Of a stretch of 64,000 nt of DNA, positions 42,633-53,082 are shown in pieces (the stretch's first letter is position 1; each line of letters begins with the position of its first letter). The DNA lies in assembly GCF_018691265.1 (NCBI RefSeq), contig NW_024881279.1:9960243-10024242 (forward strand), written 5' to 3'. Both the position numbers and the translations under genes were made by a program. The stretch is from Tyto alba (taxonomy: Eukaryota > Chordata > Aves > Strigiformes > Tytonidae). The notes under the pieces were generated by a model. That model did not search any database. It saw nothing but the letters and a program-made list of their open reading frames with translations, and was not told where the DNA came from.

Positions 42633-42739
42633 TTTCTTAATGGAAGAAGAATTATGGAAATGAGAGTCGGCATTGCATTAAGTGCTTGAAATGTTCCTTC
42701 CCTGCAGACCAATAAAACCATAATTCTTCCATTAGGGAA
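42633..42739. repeat. Inverted repeat, 17-24 bp arms, about 60 nt loop
   Basis: The left arm, taatggaagaagaattatgg (42638-42657), pairs with ccataattcttccatta (42718-42734). All 17 bases of the right arm are complementary, leaving one 3-nt bulge (aga) in the left arm. A weaker match extends outward (atttc against gaaat). The spacer between arms is 60 nt. It could fold as a hairpin in RNA or be the remnant of a tiny inverted-repeat element. No target-site duplication is obvious. Confidence 0.7.
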
Positions 42740-43506
42740 ATTTAGTTTTTTGAAGGGTGCATGAATCTGAGCTCTGAATCAGTGAATGAGATGACTCTGC
42801 TGGGGTAAGCGTTTCAAGGTCTGATTATGTATTTTAAGTCTTTTGTAGGTGGATACCAGCTCTTAGCTTGTCTCACAAGACTTCTTCAGAGCAAGTTTTT
42901 CTGTGACACTTTAAATTAACCACTTTTTATATTAACCACTTGGCTTATCTTGTAGTACTTGTGTAGTGCAATCTCCTGTTACACAGATCAGTAACAGAGT
43001 TTCAAGGCCATGGGGACTGAATGACTTTTCCTACTGGAATTGTACTAGAGGGTTTCCTGGCCTTTTCAAAACACTCTAGGTACTTGAATAACTCCATAAA
43101 CAAAAGTCAAACAGTGCAAGTCAAGAATGTGATCTTTCTGTGCATCAGATGGTATGTTTATAGTGGTTATAGTCTCACCTATAACTATAGATTACGCAGA
43201 TTGTAGCTATCTGCCTTTAAAAATATCCTTCATCTGTAAGTGTGAGATGAAAATGTAGCAGTAAATTGCTATCGCTGAGGGTGTTCAAATTAGGTCCCTG
43301 ATCAGGGCTGTGGAGAATTAATACTAGAGCAAGTGGGTATTCAAGTAAAGCCATCTTTTTTTTCTGTGCTACTAAGCATAAAATAGCAATCAACATTAAT
43401 TTTTAAGTTCTGGAAGATCAAAAATAAAAATTAATAAAAAAGAGCAAAATCATTACCAGTCATTGCCACTGCTCCTTACTTCTAACTTATCATATTTAAG
43501 TTTTGT

Positions 43507-43606
43507 GTACTATATTAGTGTAATAGTATAATATATGCTAATATAGTATACAAGTATACAATACAAATATAGTGCTAATACTATACAAGACTAATATAAT
43601 ATACAA
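43507..43606. repeat. AT-rich degenerate tandem/inverted repeat
   Basis: About 100 bp are built from repeated variants of ctaatatagtataca and its complement (tgtactatattag, gctaatatagtatac, gctaatactatacaag, ctaatataatataca). The copies lie in both orientations, so the block can self-pair. Confidence 0.7.
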
Positions 43607-45320
43607 CCTGTCAGACATATCACAGAGGTATATAAGGATGATTTGTCCTCATTTAGTGTATGAGAAGACCAAGAGCTTCTGAAACTTGTCCAAGTTTGGG
43701 AAATGATTAAGTGGAATTCTTTCTTTTTATTATTTTAATTTAGTTTTAAATAGTCTGAATGTAGCCATAATGGTCTAGTTATAATTGATCAAATAAATCC
43801 CATTTCCCCCTTATTTGCTGAAGGGCTGATCCCATAGGTGCATGCAGCACAATCAGTTAAAGCAACAAATGTAATTATTGTGAATATTTGGTCACATGTG
43901 GGGCTGGCTTTATTTTAGTTTTTGAGGTTTGTTTTCTGCAAACGCTTCTGGGAATCATTTACCTTTGAAGCTCCAGTCCATCACAGGACCCCCATGAGTA
44001 CATTCCTGTGCTCCTGTTATGTTTTATATGCTGACAACCTAGTCCTTTTGCCATGATCAAGAAAAATGGCATCTACACAAATATCAGTTATGTTCCCTAT
44101 AAATTAAGGGGGCAAGCAGAACATTCCTGACCTACATGATCCTCTGTCTTCATTGTGATTATTCATTCCTAATGGAAAGATTTTGAAACACTGGAAAAAG
44201 ACTTTGGTGGAGGAAGCACATGGACATAAAATTTTCAACTCCCTGCTGATTTTCTTGCTATTTTATCCCCTCTACCAATCCTGTGGCTGAATCAGTTGAT
44301 GAATTTAATCAGCTGCCTGCTTTAGACATTATGAAGATATACTGGCAGTGAATTTCCACCTTGCACATTAGATTTTTGGCTGATTTAAGTTGGGGTCACC
44401 CTGTGCTAGTGCCATAGGTGGCTAATAGCTCCTGAGAAACCAAATGTGTGGACCGGGGCTGCCTGTAGAAAACACAAGTTCCCAGGTGTCTTGGATGTAT
44501 TTTCACACAGGAGGAGCCAGATGGTTTTCTCTGTGGGTTTTCTTTGGCTTCACTCTGCAGGAGAAATACCTGAGATGGATGCTGCCAGGTAGCTGTGTGG
44601 CTCCTGTGTATTAACAGCTGCTCTAGCTCTTCTCTCAGAGGTAAATTTAAAGCATAAAAATGAAAAATGGGTAGAAATCTGTGTGGTCAAGTGGGAGTGG
44701 GGAAGACTTCATGTCTTGTGTATCTCCAGACCCAATGGGATGAGTCTGATCCCAAGCTGGTATCCCAGTCTGGAGTGTGATGGTGCTGTGTGCTGGATGG
44801 TTTGTAAGTGCTTTGAGACTAAAGGCACTTTACGTGTTAATAAGGTTTTCTCATTCACAGCCATTGGGCATGGCTCACTAGTGACTGTATGGTAGGCAGA
44901 CAGTCACCCACTGGAGTCATCTGAAGCTGTGTGTAATATTGAGGATTTGATGCAAATGCACTGCTGCAGCCAGCCAGCCTCCCAAAACACCACGACCTTC
45001 AGGAAGTTTAGGTCAGGTCCCATATCACTTGCACTTTTTAAAATAACAGTTTGGTTGGCTTATATTGGCAATAAAGCTAACCATCCCTAAAACAGGGCTA
45101 GTCTCTGGGACATTATATGGGTCAAACAGAGGTGTGGACTCTGGTTTTATCCTGGAAAATAAAAATTAATGTAGGATAGCCTGCACCTCAACCACACACC
45201 CAACCTTGGGGCTGTTAAGAGCAGCCCCGCAGCATTAGGCAAAGCTCCAGGTGTCTCAGGCAGGCTGGCCTCGGGCAGCCATCCCTGTCTCATGTGCTTG
45301 CTCTCATGGTCTCGTTGCAG

Positions 45321-45408
45321 GGCAACCCACTGTACTTCCAGTCTGCCAGAAATGTAACAGTGAACATCCTCAATGAGAAGACTAAAGTCCTTACTCGCCT
45401 TGTAACAG
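45321..45408 (+). CDS. SGCD: Delta-sarcoglycan, coding exon 5 (residues 99-128)
   Basis: This 88-bp exon encodes [20 protein letters not shown] through TRLVT plus the first base of Gly128. The length and phase (0 in, 1 out) match human c.295-382. The acceptor is ctcgttgcag and the donor is gtaagg. It carries the N-glycosylation sequon Asn-Val-Thr at Asn109 (Asn108 in the 289-residue numbering), a site annotated on human delta-sarcoglycan, which supports its extracellular placement. Relative to the human protein as I recall it there are scattered changes (A to P after GN, K to Q in YFKS, DQ to EK, Q to R and I to V near the end), all outside the sequon. Exon 5 is not phase-symmetric, so skipping it would shift the frame. 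Confidence 0.97.
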
Positions 45409-47659
45409 GTAAGGAGGGGGAAAGGCTGCGTGGAAGAATTCAGGAGGGATGAAAGCAGGTGTGTTGTGGGGTGCTACTGGATTTAGACAGCACACAGGAG
45501 TGGAACACCATTGTCTTGTGAAGTACAAATGAAAACTTCGCTCCACTTTGTAGAAACAAAGCAAGAGACATGAAAGCCGTGCTGGAGAGGCAGCTGGCTG
45601 GTCTTTCTGGTAACGGAGCAGACCATCGTTTTCATTTGAAAGCCAAACCAGAGACAGAAAGGTTAGTTGTACGACTTCAGGGTCAAGAAGAACATATGCA
45701 GGCAGACATTTCTGTTGTAGCAGGTACAGGCTTTTCCTGAGACACTTTTAACTTGCCTGAGATCTTGGGAACTCTGCAGATTAAGTGTGGCTGGGTTGGC
45801 ATGCTTTGGAGTTTACAGCTCTCTGTGCCCTTCTGCTGATGAAGAATGCTCTCATGTTCCCAAGCATGAGTGTGTTTGATGGGGAAATGGGTGTTTCATA
45901 AATCCCCAGTGCACAGCTGCCTTTGAACAAATGCATGTGTAATTTGGGTTGAAAGAGCCTAATGCATTATATATGGTAATATATAATATATATATGATAT
46001 AGGATATATATTTATTGAGATTTATCTAGGGACTAGGAGAAGTACTGCTGTGTGGCAGAGCCAGTAATCCATAAACATGTTGTTTCTACGTGAGACTGGG
46101 TTGTTTGGTTTGCTTATATAACATTTTGGCCTCTAGTCACAGTATTAAATAATTAAATATGCAGCTTCAGTAAGCAATGATTTAAGCAGCATGTGTGAAA
46201 ATTGCCTGGAGGAAGGAAATAAATTCAACCCCAAGCTCCCTGATTCTCACATTCAGAATGAATGTGTTCAGTTGGTTGATTCTCCGTATATTTTCAAGAG
46301 GGTATTTAATTCACTTAAGCACCTCCATTTCATGAGAGCTTGGGAGACACAGTCAGTGACGTCTCCCGGTGTGATGTTCAGGTTATTGAGCTTGTTTCTG
46401 CATTCAGCAGCAGCTTTGGTCTCAGAGCAGAATGAAGACGTGGTTCTGCATAGTGTGTACTGCTGTGATGAGTAGGGAGGCAGTTAATTAGCAAGGTACA
46501 AATCAAATTTAAAGCTCAAAAATACTGGATTTTCTCAGAATGGCTGCAAGATTTTTAAGTGTTTCCAGGGATCTTGGCATAGCCTCACTCTTCTGTTGTG
46601 TGAACCATGCTTGCAATTCTCTGTGTGCCCTGATGCCAGTACAGGTGATCTGTGCAGACAAACATGGGTATAGATGGAGTTAGAAACTGTCTATAAGAAA
46701 ATACTGACTTTCAGGTCTCATTTCTTGTCTTTTGAGAAATGAGACCAGTCATGAAGGTGGCTAGAATTAATGCAAAGTCTGATCATCTGTCTTGTGCAGT
46801 AGAATATTCCAGGGAGGCTGTGGCTTAGACTGAGTTGCGCAGGGCTGTTAGATGGTGATTTGTCCAAAGTTTAGCCTGGGTCAGAGAGATCTGCTTTTTG
46901 TAGCCTTTGAGCCACAGACCTGCACAGAATTGCTATTCAGGCAGCTGATGTTTATCAGGCTCCACAACAAAACACATTGCCAGAGGCTTTCTACCACTGC
47001 AGTGCACAGCAGTCTGCAGGAGAAGCAGCAGAATTGAAATAAGAGCTACGAAGGAAAGTTTTACTCATCTAAAAACTTTCTGAAATGTGGGAGACCCTGC
47101 CGTTGTCTTGGCCCGCACATGGTTGAAATGGTCTAGAAGAAAACATTTGCTCCTGTGGTGGTGTTTTGGTTTTGGTTTGTTTTCTTTTAAATTGGACTCT
47201 GCCTGACACTGATATCATTTTAATCCAGGTATATTTAACAGGCAGAAAACCAGGAATCTTTTACACCACAGCATCAGTCAAAGCAAAATGGACTTGGGAA
47301 CTCTTGATGCCTCTTACAGCTGTACCAATACTCTCAAAGCATGGCTGGGTATATTCATTGCTATTTCACATGTGGGTCTGTCTTTCTGTGAAAATTTCCC
47401 AGCTATGCCAAGCTTAATGGTAATTTTATGACATACATAAGCATTAACAAAAACATGGGTAGAAGACGGTGCCCTTTTCTAATGAGAGGTCACCTTCTGC
47501 AAAGCACAGACCTCCCTGTTTGATCTGTTAGATGCAAGTTGCATCTGAAAAGCTATTAGGACTGTCTCAGCAGATGGGTTTATTAAATGTGTGAAGCTAC
47601 TATGTGATTTTCTTATACTTTTCACTAAAAGGTTGTGCTAAATCTCTTCTTCCTTCTAG
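45409..47659 (+). other. SGCD: SGCD intron 5 (2.25 kb)
   Basis: This is the shortest complete intron in the window, bounded by GTAAGG and TTCCTTCTAG. It contains a TA-rich stretch at 45966-46013 (tandem ATATAT variants). I see no transposable element or second gene in it. Confidence 0.95.
45966..46013. repeat. TA-rich low-complexity stretch
   Basis: The stretch is made of repeated ATATAT, ATATGAT and ATATAAT words. It is likely to melt or extrude easily and to be length-variable. Confidence 0.8.
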
Positions 47660-47779
47660 GTCCCCAAGCAGTGGAAGCACACAGCCAAAAATTTGAGGTG
47701 AAAACCCTCTCTGGAAAATTGCTGTTTTCTGCAGATGACAACGAAGTGGTGGTTGGAGCAGAGAGGTTGAGAGTTTTAG
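47660..47779 (+). CDS. SGCD: Delta-sarcoglycan, coding exon 6 (residues 128-168)
   Basis: This 120-bp exon is phase 1/1 and matches human c.383-502. It completes Gly128 and then reads [32 protein letters not shown] and AERLRVL. The acceptor is cttccttctag and the donor is gtaaaa. This part forms successive short beta strands; beta-, gamma- and delta-sarcoglycan share this repeat-rich extracellular region, which packs as an intertwined beta-helical rod in the complex. Two positions known from human genetics are visible. Ser151 (tct, 47728-47730) is the residue of the S151A cardiomyopathy report. Arg165 (aga, 47770-47772) is the residue truncated in a limb-girdle dystrophy allele. Phase symmetry means skipping would remove 40 residues without a frameshift. 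Confidence 0.97.
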
Positions 47780-48418
47780 GTAAAAGATTATTCACTAAAT
47801 TACTGTTTTAACATGTGCCTCTTCACGTATTAGTATAGTTTTGCCTGACTTTCCTTCATGCTTGTGGAAAGCTTCTTTTGGAGATAAAGCCTTTTGCTGC
47901 ATTTGTTGCTTTGAATCTTCCCCAAGCAGATAATGGCCGGGAGTTTCTGAGGGGTTTCATAATTTGCACAATATGTTATTTCCCCCCCAGAAAAGAACTC
48001 CCCTGGAAGTGGTTTGTCTGGCTTAGTGAAGTAGCTTTAAAAGCAGCTCTGGAAACTGGACAACTTTATCTCTTGGTTCTGGGGTGAAGGACAGTGAGGG
48101 CTCGCTCTCAGAATGCTTCCACATCTGCAGTCACTGTGCGAGGGGAGACCTCAGGCTTCATGTTTTTGATGGCACTGCTTTCACCAGCTCCTCCTTCATT
48201 CAGAAACAAACACCAAGGAAGAGACCCGCAGTGAAAAAGTCAACATGAATTAGGACCCCACATTGTCTCTAGAGTTTGGTGGCTTTATATTAGACCTCTT
48301 TCCTTAACCACATGCAAGAGCATGTTGTGCATCTCTGAGCTGTCTGCAGCTATGTTGTGGGTAGGGTTACGCATGCTGTGCACAGGAGGAGAGGCCGACC
48401 TTATCAGTGCCACCACTT

Positions 48419-48446
48419 CCCCGTCTGCCTCTCGAGACAGACGGGG
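48419..48446. repeat. Perfect 9-bp inverted repeat around TCTCGAGA
   Basis: The arms ccccgtctg (48419-48427) and cagacgggg (48438-48446) are exact complements. Between them is a 10-nt spacer containing the 8-bp palindrome tctcgaga. The surroundings (about 48370-48490) carry several CpGs in an otherwise CpG-poor intron. Confidence 0.85.
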
Positions 48447-51439
48447 CAGCCGAAGCTCTCCTTTTGCCCGTGCAGGACCTGCCTCCCCAGCTGTCCAGCC
48501 CACTAAGCTTTACATTGATAGTTCCTAATAAAAACTAGGGATGCACTTTGCGTTCGGAGAGTGGGGATTTATTGTTTGTTTGGATTTTTTTTTTTTTAAT
48601 TGAAGAAAATAAATGGTTATGGTAATTGTAAAATTTTAAAATGCATTTGATAGTAATATGAAATTATCTCTTAGGAACTTGAATTCTCTTGCTCTGCAGT
48701 TCAATCTGTGCTCTTTGATTAGTCTAAGGTTTGCTTGTGAATGTTGTCATGTAGGACCAGACTGCGTAGGTCAATATTGCTATCAGTTAGTCACATAACA
48801 GTGCCACTGGTCTCTGTGGATGCACTGATACCTGTCCTGTAATGGCTTGATTTGGAGGCATCTGCTTGCTCCAAATTGTTCCTTACTTCTCTAGTAAGCT
48901 CCTACAGATAGATCAATGAAGGAGCTTAAAATGATATATAGTATTTTTAATTATTATTATTTCTACATATTACATAGTGTATTATTAGTATATTATGTAT
49001 AATCTAAAGGAGCATTGAATGAGTGCCTCAGAGTCTAACCGTCACAACTGGGACTTTGTATCCAGCCCTTAACCCTTTCTGTTACCTGCTGTCATGCTAT
49101 TCTAGGTGGTTCCAGTTTGTAGACAGGCCAGATGTAGCTCTTGGCAGGTCACTGTTGTTACATACTGGACTAGTTCAGTCAGCACCAATACAAAGTTAAC
49201 TGAGTTTTATAGTATAAATGTTGAACTTAGAAAATTAACAGTATCTTTTTTAATTTAAAACTTTGAAAAGAACCGTTCAAAATTCTTGCAGTGTTACAGA
49301 ACTGGGAAACATTTGTCACAATCCATGTTGTAGCACAAATCTCCCTTCACACTGCACCCTTCAGAGCTAATTAGTAGTGCAGTCTTTGTACAGGGTAGAT
49401 GAAGGCAGGAAGCAACAGTTTTTAAGTGTTTTCTTGAAGACCTTAAAATGAGGGAGATTTATATCATTGGTTCTTCAAAAAAAAACAGAAACTTTTCCTT
49501 ACAAGTTGCAAGTACTCCTTTTCAGATTACATACTTACAAAATATTGCTTTTTGTTTACTTTGTACTTTGGAGAAACCAGCAGTTATTTTTGATAGTTAT
49601 ATTGAGTTTCTGCTTTGTTTTAGTCTCCAGAATAAACGGCATCAAAATTACTGATGACCACTGTAGCGCACTTTCATTTTCATCTGCAAATTAGTGTTTC
49701 TCGGGGTTTATATGGCTTATGCAGATCTATCAGAAAAGAAAAGGTAGAATGATACCACTGGTGATGTTACATGGCAAGTATTTCAATGACCTTGAGCTGA
49801 AACGCTTTCAGAGATCATGCTTGGTTTTTTGACTCCAGCTTTGCTTCCCCGATCTAATTTTATCTCCAAAAGAGTTTGCCATGGCTGTTTGCCATGCTGG
49901 GAAGTGTTATACCATATGTTCATATTTCTTCCAGTATTTTTGTCTGCACTTGAGGCTAGTCCAACTTGTAGTATACAGACAAATTCCTTTGATCATTTTT
50001 CTGGTGTTTGGGATCTCAGGTGCTGTTGGTATGTGTCTGCTGACACCTATCTACACTATGTAAATAATCTCAACTTGTTCTTGCTATTGTTGAACATGGA
50101 CTTGTTATGGAAGGAAGTGTATGTCTTCAATCTGGCATGAAAGTAATCTCACAGAGGTTAGAGCAGCAGTTATTGGGCTTGTGGCTAGCTTTTATTCTTG
50201 TTAATGATAATTACTTTTTTTCTTTGTACACTCTTCAGTTATATTCTGAAAGTTTGTTCTACAAAGTAATGCTGAAGCCTTGTCATGAGAAAAGAGGTGG
50301 TTTCCTTTTTTGAAATCAACTCTGTTCTGAGTAGCTAAAGGATTTTTCAACATTAGCAAGGCATCAAAAAAGGGAGAAATACACAGAATTATGGATAAAA
50401 CCCAAATACAAGTAGGACGTGCTGCATTTGATGGTGCTTCAAAAAATTGCACAGCATGGGTACTGCAGATTACCAAATGAAAGTGCTTTTTATGCTTTTT
50501 ATTTTAATTGTATTTTGGGGAGTTGTTTTTGATTTATAACCATTAAAGGACACAGAAAGACAGAGTTGGTCCACTCTGCTTTTCATGTATGATGTAATTT
50601 AGAGTACCTCAATGATTTGATTTGATTTAGTGAATTCAGTCAAACCTTTTGTCATAGGAATGATTGAAGAATAACAGGAACTTCTGATTGAGGACAAGGG
50701 CAGCCCTCTGAGCCCTTTGGCCCTGGTGAGCTCTGATAACATCTACGCAACCTTTTCCAGACACAAGCACAAGTTCCCTCTGCCTTGCTCAAAGCCAGCT
50801 GGGAGCTCAGGAGCTGCATTGATCCAGATGACTCAGAAGGAGCTCATGTTTGCACACAAGAAGTCATGTAAAAACTGAGCTTTATACCAAATCAGGTCTG
50901 CCCTTTTTCTTCCAAGCTCATCTGCCAGTGCTTGCAGTTGCCCCACCATCTCCTCCACTCTTATGGTGGGATTGGATGGCAGCACATCCTCACTGTTAGC
51001 ACCCCTTTCTTTTACAAGCTTCACTCCTGTAGTGCTTGAGCACTTCGTGGTCTTTTAAAAGATACTATTGCAAAATTCAGAGCCGTTCTCATTCCTCAAA
51101 ACCATGACTGTGGTTTTGCAAGACTCAGATTTTGAAGGTAAAATCTGCTACTTCTCATCCTATGGAAGGGCACCGTGGTGCTGCTCATAGGGTTGTGTGT
51201 GGGTTGAAGTGCAAACCTGCCATGCTCTGGCCGTTGCACTTTAGCAAACACCATGTAGACATAACCTAATGCCTCGCTGGATGGCCCCCATGGGCTCATA
51301 AACCCATATGGCCTACTTTATGGGAGATGAATTAGCTGGTCCTAATTGAATTCATAAGTGGTACATCATGCAGTGGTTCGCCTTCCCCCTCCTCCCTCCC
51401 TCCAGAAATGAAATGTGTTCAGACCATCTGAAAAAATGG

Positions 51440-51770
51440 TACGTAAGAAATACTTGTTAGTTAAAAGAACATTAAAAAATAGCTTTGATATATATTAATT
51501 ACCAATTTCATTTAATAGCATATTGAACATTATAGCATTTATAAACAAAAGACAATCATAAAGCATTATTCTGACTGTTAATTAGCTCTATTTATTCTCC
51601 AGATTACTTTTTAAATATGCCCTCTAGATGCCACTTGATACTAATTAATGGAGTTACATTATTATCTCTATAGAAAAGCATTTTTAATTAAATCTAAAGG
51701 AATTTAAATTAGCATGATATTTTATAGAAATTAAACTCTGGTCAGATGCTTAATTTAGCCTTGTAAGACA
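51440..51770. promoter_or_regulatory. Candidate AT-rich regulatory block (tentative)
   Basis: Four TAATTA or TTAATTAA-type homeodomain core motifs occur in about 230 bp (near 51498, 51580, 51644 and 51688), with further TTAAT and TTTAAAT words and no simple repetition. The block is not recognisably part of a transposable element. This pattern is typical of conserved developmental enhancers, but it is also expected at some rate in AT-rich DNA. No function is shown by the sequence alone. Confidence 0.25.
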
Positions 51771-52243
51771 GCATCTGATGACGTACCAGTGTCAGTTCTC
51801 CCAAGGGCCTTGACATCTTTTTTGGAGATTATTTTTTGAAGTTTGTTTTCAGGGAAACTTGCCAGTATACTCTGATGTTTAATATTTATGATGGATTTAA
51901 CCATTTTTTTTTAAGACTAAATATTGATGGGAATCCACATGCATTGCAGTAAGCTGAGATAAAAATGCAAAAGACGCATTCCTGCAGTTGACAGGCTTTT
52001 GCAGTCCCTGGTTTTGAATGGTAGAGGAAGGTTTGCGTGGGAGGTAGGATTGCATGGGCTGGACGCTGTCCCATTACAAATCAACCACGCTTTTTAACTG
52101 CTCTTAAGATTACTATTTTGCTTTGCAATAAGGATAGGATTAATCATAAAGCCACAAGGTCCTTTTTCTGTAATAGAAGAACACAGGGGTTGCTCCCAAA
52201 TTGCTTCCACTCTGGGTCTCTGGAAGATGTGCCTCACTTAGTC

Positions 52244-52440
52244 CGGGCTGCATCCAGAGCAGGGGGGGGCAGCAGGTCAAGGGAGGGGGATTCTCCCCCC
52301 TCTACTCCACTCCCGTGAGACCCCACCCGGAGTGCTGGGTCCAGCTCTGGGGCCCCCCAACATCAGAAGGACACGGAGCTGCTCGAGCGGGTCCAGAGGA
52401 GGCCACTAAGATGCTCGGGGGGCTGGAGCAGCTCCCCATA
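52244..52440 (+). mobile_element. CR1 LINE fragment, truncated at both ends
   Basis: About 200 bp of CR1 lie in the same orientation as SGCD. Recognisable blocks are gggctgcatccagagcag, cagcaggtcaagggaggg, ctctactcc, gtgagaccccacccggagt, ccagctctgggg and agaaggacacggagctg, followed by gtccagaggaggccac. This stretch lies upstream of the region covered by the 13724-14163 copy and overlaps it only slightly. It stops abruptly at gctggagcagctccccat and lacks the normal 3' end, which is unusual for CR1. The GC content is far above that of the flanks. Confidence 0.9.
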
Positions 52441-53063
52441 AGCTTTTCTTCTAATATACCATAATGATAAAAATTTGTCTAAAGTTTTTTCCCTGTGGCA
52501 AACCCTAACTAAAATAGCTGTATTTAGAGAGGGGTAGGATCCCAGTGTAAAGACTGCAGGAGCTTCTCTACAGGAAATGTGTGACTCACCCCCACACATT
52601 GCAGTCCTCCCCAGCACCATGTCTGGCTAAAAGGTACCTTTGATTGCAACCTGTTGCATGCCCTCCCTTCAAATAGTTAGCCAGTAGCCCTATTTCTACC
52701 TTGTAGCTTTTTTCCACTGTAGCATATTCCCTCTGGGTGATGAACTGTGTGGAGTTCAAATGCTGGCCACAGGTTAGATATTCAGAAATGTTAGCTTGGG
52801 AGCACTTTTTGTTTTAGTTTCTCTCTAGGTGCCTGGGAATGCACCTGAAAAGAGGATTCAGCTGTTAAAATGTTCCTGCAAACTTATTAATAAGCCTGGA
52901 GCAATTAATTCTAAGGCACATTTCTAGCATTTAATTTATGAGAGCTATATATTAAGGACTTTAGAGGTTTTAGTGAAGGAACACCTCTGATAAAATCGAC
53001 ATAGCTCAAGCTTATAGTCAACAAGATCACTGCATGATTGTCTTGTAGAAAACTCTTTTAAAT

Positions 53064-53082
53064 GGGAGGGTTTGGGTTGGGG
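53064..53082 (+). other. G-quadruplex motif in SGCD intron 6
   Basis: Four G runs with loops of 1, 3 and 2 bases (GGG-A-GGG-TTT-GGG-TT-GGGG) fit the canonical intramolecular quadruplex rule, on the sense strand. Confidence 0.8.

Larger units (their letters stand above)
22303..45320 (+). other. SGCD: SGCD intron 4 (23.0 kb)
   Basis: This intron runs between well-formed GTAAGT and CTCGTTGCAG sites. It is mostly unique, AT-rich DNA. It holds A-rich tracts at 24418, 28219, 30044 and 30424, a G-quadruplex motif at 38423, an inverted repeat at 42633-42739 and an AT-rich degenerate repeat at 43507-43606. I found no CR1 or LTR copy that I can support in it. Open frames of up to about 144 codons occur on both strands but resemble no protein I know. 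Confidence 0.93.
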
